Of a stretch of 64,000 nucleotides of DNA, positions 57,505 to 64,000 are shown piece after piece. The DNA is from Xylogone sp. PMI_703 (Eukaryota > Ascomycota > Leotiomycetes): NCBI GenBank assembly GCA_021399445.1, contig JAJTUQ010000001.1, positions 5,952,001 through 6,016,000 on the forward strand. Reading direction: 5' to 3'. Both the position numbers and the translations under genes were made by a program. The notes under the pieces are model-generated. The model was not told the origin of the DNA. It ran no database searches and worked only from the letters and a program-made list of their open reading frames with translations. Within the stretch, counting starts at the first letter, position 1, and every line of letters starts with the position of its first letter.

Positions 57505-60069
57505 CTATCTTACAATTGGCTCCTTCGAGTCTTTCGCTTCTGCCGGCTCAGCTGGGGTCGAAGCTTCCTTCTGGTCGTCCTCCATCACTTCTGCAGCTCT
57601 ATCTAAAACTTCGAATGTCTGCCTGAGGATTTTTCCCTTTCGAGCACTCCTCTTGGGCCTTTCAGCTCTCATGGTAGCAATCAATGCAGTGTGATCCTTG
57701 GTCAGTTCCAAGGCTTTCTTCGTGATCTCTTCAGACTCTATGCCTGCATCCTGTAACCGACTGAGTGTCTTCGCAACCATGATAGGATCGTTCATTCTGG
57801 CGTAGCCTGACACTAAAGATTTCCAAGTAACATGATTGGGTGTGATATTGTGAGACTGCATAAGGGAGAGTACCTTCTCCGCTGCTCGAGCTTGCTGGCT
57901 GTCAATGAATACCTTCAGCAATATACTCCAGGTATATATGTCTGGTTTTGGTATTTTCATCATTTTTCCTTGACTGTCGGATGAAATTGAGGCATCCTCG
58001 CTCCCGGAAACTAGTGTTTTGGGAGGTAGCATGTCTCCAATAAGACGCGAGCACATGGATGTGTTTTCCGAAAATTGACCTAAAGCTAGGAGTATTATAT
58101 TGTAGATATGGGGTGTTTCCATGAAGCCGGCTACTGCCGGATCTCCGGCTGCTACTAGGCCTTGGAAGTGCTCATAGAAAAGCTTCGAATCTCGAGGTTT
58201 AGTAAAAGAATTGAGAAGACCAACGAGCATGACAAATAAGGTGGGAATAGATGGATCTTTTAGATCAGTACCTCCAATTTTGTCATCTTTCGCAATGATT
58301 GGACTATTGGCATCATCCACAACTGCAGATGCTGACGATGTGAGGATGTCCCGGTACGATAAAGAGCTCGGAATTAGATGGAGTAATGGCTCTATCTTGA
58401 AATACTTACAGTATATCGGGCACATCTCATCCCAGGCATCAGGAGCTTGTTTTGTAGTTGCTGTTGCTACATATCTGGTCGATGGTCGAAGATACCGTCC
58501 AGGATGTAGTAGGAAGATTGCGTGTAGGAAGTCAGTGGTAATATGTGCATTCTGCAAGCCTTTTTTCCGTACAAGCTCAAGGACACTCTGGATGGTTTGT
58601 TCGTCTTGATATAATTTAGCGTCATTCAACAATATTGAATATGTAAAGCCATCTGCATCTACACCATTCTCTGCCATCATGTCGTGGACTCGCCAGGCAG
58701 TTTCATAGTCCCAGATACGCAAAGCATTCTGGATGAGAACGTTGAACGTTATGATGTTCGGTTTAAACCCAGACTGCAACATAAATTCAAACAGAGAAGA
58801 TTCAGAGACCATAGGCTTTGCGGTACTCGAATGAGTTTCCCATGATTCGTGATGTAGAAGTGTAGTGCAAATACTCGCCATCTGGGGTGAGTTGAAATCC
58901 GCGCCCATCTCCCGGAGCCTCTGCATGGCTTTGAACGCAAGATCAACCTCTCCGAAATGTCCTAGTCGAGATGCAAACTGCATTAAAGTGTTTTTATGCA
59001 ACGGATGGTTTATCTCAACCAACTTCAAATAGAACTTTTGGCAAGATGCAGCGTCGAGAGATGACAATAAAAGGTATATCATATTCTGCGTCAGTTCTAG
59101 GTAACCCTGTGGACCTTTTCGTACCAAGTCCATGACTGCGTCAAATATTGAACGCAATTTGTCGGCGTCAATGCTTCGCTTACTACGGAGATAATGACAA
59201 CTTATGAAATCTAGAGTATCAGAAACAGCATAGCTCGGAAGATAGGGAGGACTATTTATTGCCCTTAAAAGCTTTAAAGCAGCATCTGGGTTTTGGGATA
59301 GAGCCGCCAGTAGAAGTTCTGGCCAGACCTTGCTGCGATCAGCCAATGATACTGTCTCCCAAATCTTAGATATCGAAGATATCGTAGAGCTGTCCTCCAA
59401 AAGCTCCCTTCTTAGCCTTTGGGACTCTTCTTTCCTAAGAGCGATCCTGAACCGTGGGAATCGGCGGTTTCGTAGGAATCTATAATGACGAAGATGCAAG
59501 AGAGCAAAGCTTTTATTCCAGAAATTGGAAAATCTACTCTCTGTAGACGTAATACTAGGAGTCAATCGCACGAATTTAGGTCTAGTAGTTGGAAGACGTC
59601 GCCCAAACTGTTTCTTTGTTGAGATATGGGATTGCTTTTGAACGGTTCGATCCTTTGACAATTTCTGCCCATCTATTTTCACCCTAGTAGTTTGTAACCG
59701 ATTGGTATTTAACACGCCCTTCCAGTCTGTAGAGCTGGTGTTATCCGTCCCCTTCCTGGGTTGTGTCTCTGCCGCTTCAGAAGAAATTTGTTCTGTATGA
59801 TCACTGCTCCATATTTCCTTGAATCTTCTCTGAAATTCTTCATCTCTAACACCCTGTGGAGGTTTAGCATTGTTGCCATCACTAGGCTGGTAGCTGTATT
59901 CGTCTGCTCTTCCATGAAAAGAAGCATCTGGGTTTAGCTCCTGGGACGTTGAATGCGATTTGCGGATAAAGTGAGGCCATGGTTTGAAGACTCGAGGAGC
60001 AAGAAATGGTAAAATCGGTAGGTCAAGCGATGATATACGCTGTACCAGTATTCGTGACCGTGGAGGCAT
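57505..60069 (-). CDS. mitochondrial pentatricopeptide-repeat (PPR) protein
   Basis: Single exon, 854 aa. The Arg/Ser/Pro-rich N-terminus (MPPRSRILVQRISSLDLPILPFLAPRVFK) fits mitochondrial import. PPR-type helix pairs are visible at about residues 365-390, 435-505 (LFEFMLQSGFKPNIITFNVLIQNALRIWDYETAWRVHDMMAENGVDADGFTYSILLNDA) and 730-805 (PDIYTWSILLKVFIDSQQARAAEKVLSLMQSHNITPNHVTWKSLVSGYARMNDPIMVAKTLSRLQDAGI). Such proteins bind mitochondrial RNAs and control their processing, stability or translation. I cannot say which RNA. A GTAAGTATTTCAAG string inside the frame resembles a donor but is not needed. The gene is divergent from bL17m, with a MITE between them. Confidence 0.9.
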   Translation of the reverse strand: MPPRSRILVQRISSLDLPILPFLAPRVFKPWPHFIRKSHSTSQELNPDASFHGRADEYSYQPSDGNNAKPPQGVRDEEFQRRFKEIWSSDHTEQISSEAAETQPRKGTDNTSSTDWKGVLNTNRLQTTRVKIDGQKLSKDRTVQKQSHISTKKQFGRRLPTTRPKFVRLTPSITSTESRFSNFWNKSFALLHLRHYRFLRNRRFPRFRIALRKEESQRLRRELLEDSSTISSISKIWETVSLADRSKVWPELLLAALSQNPDAALKLLRAINSPPYLPSYAVSDTLDFISCHYLRSKRSIDADKLRSIFDAVMDLVRKGPQGYLELTQNMIYLLLSSLDAASCQKFYLKLVEINHPLHKNTLMQFASRLGHFGEVDLAFKAMQRLREMGADFNSPQMASICTTLLHHESWETHSSTAKPMVSESSLFEFMLQSGFKPNIITFNVLIQNALRIWDYETAWRVHDMMAENGVDADGFTYSILLNDAKLYQDEQTIQSVLELVRKKGLQNAHITTDFLHAIFLLHPGRYLRPSTRYVATATTKQAPDAWDEMCPIYCKYFKIEPLLHLIPSSLSYRDILTSSASAVVDDANSPIIAKDDKIGGTDLKDPSIPTLFVMLVGLLNSFTKPRDSKLFYEHFQGLVAAGDPAVAGFMETPHIYNIILLALGQFSENTSMCSRLIGDMLPPKTLVSGSEDASISSDSQGKMMKIPKPDIYTWSILLKVFIDSQQARAAEKVLSLMQSHNITPNHVTWKSLVSGYARMNDPIMVAKTLSRLQDAGIESEEITKKALELTKDHTALIATMRAERPKRSARKGKILRQTFEVLDRAAEVMEDDQKEASTPAEPAEAKDSKEPIVR

Positions 60070-60214
60070 GAAAATTCCTATTGCTCTATCGTTCCATTAT
60101 ATTGAAAACCGTAGTTCTTTTGATAAGGTTTTATCTCTTAATGTAGCGAGGCGAGCAAGGCTGTGAGACTGAATAAAAAATTGTGCTTGCATAACTTTAT
60201 TCTAGCGACACCAT

Positions 60215-60705
60215 TAAATTTCGGCCCCAACTAAATCGACACTGAGATTATCTAAATCGACACGCAACAACCGATACCGGCACCACCTCAGGCATCAATA
60301 CAACTGTCGGCCACATACAAAGACTTTGACTACAGTAGATTACCTTCAAATCGTTGATACTAACCTTCTTCTCATAATATTTACGCATATTGTGACGAAA
60401 TAATGAATTGCACGATTTTTAAAATTTAAGTAGTAGATTTAGTTACAGGCTACAGGCCCTACAGTGGCTCCGCTTACAGGGCTCTAGGCCTGTAAGCATG
60501 CTGAAAGGAGCCAACGGCCGTAGGGCGTTGGCGATACAGTGCAGCCCATACTGTACAGTATACGGGTACTGTATGGTGCATTACATTGGAGGGCCCAGAG
60601 TGCCTTACTAATTTGGGTGTAGTCGCATGGTCCGTGAATGCCGGTATCGGTTGTTGCGTGTCGATTTAGATAATCTCAGTGTCGATTTAGTTGGGGCCTA
60701 AATTT
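60215..60705. mobile_element. MITE with perfect 60-bp terminal inverted repeats
   Basis: The sequence at 60223-60282 (starting GGCCCCAACTAAATCGACAC, ending GATACCGGCA) recurs in exact reverse complement at 60639-60698, 60 of 60 positions by eye. A TAAATTT heptamer flanks both ends (60215-60221 and 60699-60705), a candidate 7-bp target-site duplication; one extra C lies between it and the left repeat. The interior (about 356 bp) has no open frame for a transposase and contains a TGTACAGTATACGGGTACTG motif. Each terminal repeat itself has two copies of TAAATCGACAC. This is a non-autonomous DNA transposon, and the perfect repeats suggest recent movement. Superfamily unknown. Confidence 0.88.
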
Positions 60706-60897
60706 CATAATTACAGAAATCTATCAACCACTACTGCCATTACGACTACGAATATCTGTTTCTCGACCAGTCGATCGAAGCCAAACATGCATGAGTAATT
60801 GATATAAATCTCCGTGATTAAACCTTTCAATTGGGCATATATCGCAGAGCGCACTTTAATAACCCTCCAATTGCTCTCTTAGCTTCTTCCTCATACG

Positions 60898-61536
60898 ATG
60901 GCTGGTGGGCATATGAAATATCGGCATCTCAGCAGGAAATCATCCCACAGACAAGCACTGTTGAGAAACTTAGTCACGTCTCTTTTCACTCATGAATCAA
61001 TAACTACGACATGGCATAAAGCCAAAGAAGCACAACGGCTGGCAGATAAGCTGATCACTCTGGGGAAGAAGAATACAGAGGCGAGCCGCAGAAGAGCGTT
61101 GAGTATATTTTATGTAAGCTATCTGTTATTCTTCTATTTCAAATGGTGGTATAGTAGAAATTAACACTCGATATAGACCCCCCATGAATTGCTACCTAAA
61201 TTGTTCGGTCCTTTGCGAGAACGGTATGCTGCTCGTCCTGGAGGTTATACTCGAGTTTTGCGTGTAGAACCTACGAAATCAGACCAGGCTGCTTCTGCAA
61301 TCCTTGAACTTGTTGATGGACCAAAAGATATGCGATTTGCTGTGACGGCAAGGACATTGGCCCGACAAAGGGAGCAAGGATTAGAGATGAACGACTTAAC
61401 GAGAAAGAATATTGAAAAAGTCACAAGGTTTAGAAGAGACGGAAAGGAGGAACTAGAGAGTATGGTTGAACGGCTAAGTAAAGTAAAAGTGGGTGATAGG
61501 AAAGCATTAGAGTCTAGATGGGGCGGAGAAGTGTAA
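60898..61536 (+). CDS. mitochondrial large-subunit ribosomal protein bL17
   Basis: The model has two exons, 60898-61113 and 61177-61536, phase 0, giving 191 aa. The bL17 core reads MAGGHMKYRHLSRKSSHRQALLRNLVTSLFTHESITTTWHKAKEAQRLADKLITLGKK. Exon 2 carries TPHELLPKLFGPLRERYAARPGGYTRVLRVEPTKSDQAASAILELVDGPKD, and a charged C-terminal extension follows as in fungal Mrpl8. It is a structural protein near the exit tunnel of the mitoribosome. It sits head to head with the PPR gene and tail to tail with UTP25 (110 bp between stop codons). Confidence 0.95.
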
Positions 61537-61646
61537 TTCTAAGCATCTACTGCATGTGTATTGTCAATACCCTTACCAGGATGGAGGAGTATAAATATGG
61601 CATTAAGGCGTTGTTCTCTTGGCTCTTACTTTGGAGCCTGTAAAAA

Positions 61647-63889
61647 TTATATGAAATCAAATGTATCACCTTTCTCCTTGATCATCCTCCCAACTCTTTC
61701 GCTCCCAACTATCCTTTCAAGCTTCAACATGTCCCATTTAGAGAATATTGCCCTAACGCTACCCTCTCCAGGTTCAATGATTCCTTCTTGTATACTCTTT
61801 CCCAGATAACCTCCTACAAGTTCCTTATAGAAGATTGGATTATCTGGCAAACCATACATAATAACTTTCTTTACACCTCTGAGGTGGTATCGGCGGAAAT
61901 GATGTGCACGCTCCGTGTAAAGTAACACATTGTGTCTGCCAGTAAGAAAATGAGAACGAGCTCTTGACACATCTTTAACAGATGTGTACTCCGAAATACT
62001 CCCAAATGATAGGCTACTAGCTGTGGAAGATGTTGCAAAATAATTCCTCACTCGTACAAAGTCGACATAGGATGGAATAAAGATAAGTGTTCCAGCCGTG
62101 TCTTTCTTGTGGCGGACTAAAGATGTCACAATTGCCGTTGTAAAGTAGTTGAATCGAGCCTCTGGATCTGTCGCAAATGAAGGCGACTCCAACCTGGAGA
62201 AGGTTTGTTTGACTTTCATCCCTATTTCCTGGATGGCTCCTCCATAGTTGCGATTTATCTTTATCTTTCCAGCCCAATTCTTGGATTGATTATAAAAGAG
62301 TGTGTTTATTTCGGGGGTATTGAAAGCAGAAAATGCAATAGTCTGTCGGAAATACTTCGAATTGTCATCCAAGCACCAGCTACGTACGCGGCTGAAATCA
62401 CAGCCATGCGCTTCTTTCGGCTGTAGATTCAGATGGTCAAATATGAATTCCATATGATCCCAATTTTGCATAAGCAGTCCCTCTATTTGATCAACCACAA
62501 CGATCTCAATGGAGCTCAGAAAGTCGTAATCCAATTTCTTGTCTTCTTCGCTACCAATCGCCATTCTGAGACCCAGAGGACTGCCAAATATGATATCCGA
62601 GTTGTAAAACTGCGAAAAGTATTTAACGGTTTTACGAGTGAATTTCATCCCCAATCTGAACATGTCATCATCGTTACCTCCGAATATGTCTCTGAAATCA
62701 TCCGGCTTGTCGCTAGAAAATTTCTCTTCCCTTTCGACATATGATTCATCGAATCTCTTTCGATTCTCTTGCTGTTCAGGCTCACAAAGGGACGTGATCA
62801 TGTTCACCATTCGGACACATGATTCTCTTGTTGGAAGGATTATGAGGACTTTTGGACGTGTGTAGCCTTGGTCCCGCAACTCCAAAGTATCATCAGTCTC
62901 TTCTCGGGCAAGTCGAGAATTGTTCTTGATGACCTGATCCCTGGTCCTTTCAATAGTTTAGCGTAGTAGTTATCATGTATATGAGTACACTCACTTGAAA
63001 ATGTGGTTAATAACATGCAGACAAGCCAACCGCCTTAATATTCCAGCATTTTTTACATTCCTCTCGCAGTACAAGATGTCCTGATAGTTGAAGATGATCG
63101 GTGCGATTGTTTGCTCAAGGCTAGTCAACGAGGGCCTCTGCTTTACAGCAGCTACGGCCAATTTCTGCTTCAATTTCAATTCATTGAAGCTCAAAATTTG
63201 GTTCGGGATCGGCTGCTTGATCGTGGTTTCTTCAGGAATACCCACGATAGCCTTGTTAGGTTCCGGGAGAACGGATTTTTCTACAGTCCACTGATGCGCC
63301 TGGAGGCATTTCAGTCTCCTCTTTAGAAGATCTTCCTCTGGTTCAGCAAAATGGGTTCTAAATGGATCAGTCTTGTCTTCTGAGAGGTCTTCTTCTCCAT
63401 CGGCTTCTTCAATTGCGGTTTCTGGATCTTCCGCTTCATCTTCTATATCTATATCTGATTGGGGCTCGATATCTTCTGGGGTACTGATTGAACTCGATGT
63501 ATAGTCGTGATGGACTTTCCTCCTCTTTGACCTCGGTACAGACTCGGTAGAGATGCTCTGCATAAGAGCAGCATATGATCGCATAGGAGGAGGGTCCTCA
63601 TTGTCGCTGTCACTTGAATTGGCTTCATTGCCAGATTCTTCAACTTCGCCTTCATTATTAGATTCTGTATCCAGATCTGATTCTCTATGACCAGTTAGCT
63701 AGTTTCCAGGAGTATTTTATTTGAGTTACAGCAATACATCTCCTTTTGCGCCAGCCTGGCGCTATCGAAGACAGGTTTCCCTCTTCCTCTGCCAGATGAG
63801 TATCCTCTACGTCTACCACCTCTCCCCCTACTTAAGCTAGACGCTTGTGCTCGACCGCGTGAGCTGCCCCTAGATCCGTGAAACGCCAT
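61647..63889 (-). CDS. UTP25: U3 snoRNP-associated protein Utp25 (digestive-organ expansion factor family)
   Basis: The model has four exons: 63738-63889, 63684 to 62995 as one block, and 61647-62946 make the three coding blocks, giving 713 aa. The N-terminus is RGG-like ([21 protein letters not shown]), followed by an acidic region. The conserved body includes [36 protein letters not shown] and [114 protein letters not shown] and [21 protein letters not shown] follow. The fold resembles a degenerate DEAD-box helicase, with DQIE in place of DEAD. Utp25 joins the small-subunit processome for pre-18S maturation. Exon joins [13 protein letters not shown] and NHIFKTRDQVIK restore family sequence. 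The coding blocks are three, with introns 63685-63737 and 62947-62994. Confidence 0.92.
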
Positions 63890-64000
63890 GCTGCGGTTGA
63901 CTCGTCAGCAAGATGATGCTCTAAACTTTTTTAACCTTATCGGAAATCCTTATCTTGGCGTCTATTCCTGGGAACATCACATGCAGCTTGAGTATATATT

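Overview
The window is nuclear DNA of a filamentous ascomycete (Pezizomycotina). The evidence is short spliceosomal introns (about 45-150 bp) with GT..AG ends and CTAAC/CTGAC-like branch sites, a Zn(II)2Cys6 regulator, single-copy eukaryotic housekeeping genes, and fungal forms of Vtc1, Mpp10, Utp25, Swc4 and Afg1. Placement in Leotiomycetes is only an impression from the protein style. Nineteen protein-coding genes are modelled; most introns were placed by joining homologous reading frames across consensus splice sites.

Layout. 0.5-4.1 kb: Alba-domain protein (+), VTC1 (-), Tctex1 dynein light chain (+). 6.5-7.3 kb: F-box protein (+). 7.9-9.3 kb: iron-type alcohol dehydrogenase/maleylacetate reductase-like enzyme (-). 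10.3-12.6 kb: U3 snoRNP protein Mpp10 (-). 13.3-15.5 kb: Zn(II)2Cys6 domain fused to a maltose-acetyltransferase-like left-handed beta-helix (-). 15.7-25.2 kb: a 9.5-kb gene-free interval, GC-rich on the left and AT-rich on the right. It holds a striking array of about 15 copies of a fixed 46-bp element separated by variable spacers (22.3-23.6 kb). 25.2-30.6 kb: Swc4 (-), a p24 cargo receptor (+), palmitoylated casein kinase I (-). 33.4-41.4 kb: Nup133 (-), AFG1-family ATPase (+), TRAPPC2L/Tca17 (-). 41.9-44.9 kb: mitochondrial malonyl-CoA:ACP transacylase (-) and ALA dehydratase (-). 46.0-48.9 kb: an unrecognised disordered basic protein (+) and a small Arg/Gly/Thr-rich protein (-). 52.3-53.9 kb: an SPX domain joined to a three-helix membrane domain (-). 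57.5-61.5 kb: a PPR protein (-) and mitochondrial ribosomal protein bL17 (+), divergently arranged around an inserted MITE with perfect 60-bp inverted repeats. 61.6-63.9 kb: Utp25 (-).

The genes form no obvious pathway cluster. Recurring themes are ribosome biogenesis (Mpp10, Utp25), mitochondrial function (Mct1, Afg1, PPR, bL17), membrane traffic (p24, TRAPPC2L, dynein light chain) and polyphosphate/SPX biology (Vtc1, SPX-3TM). The items most worth following up are the 46-bp repeat-spacer array, the near-intact MITE, and the transcription-factor/acetyltransferase fusion, whose expected catalytic histidine is a leucine.
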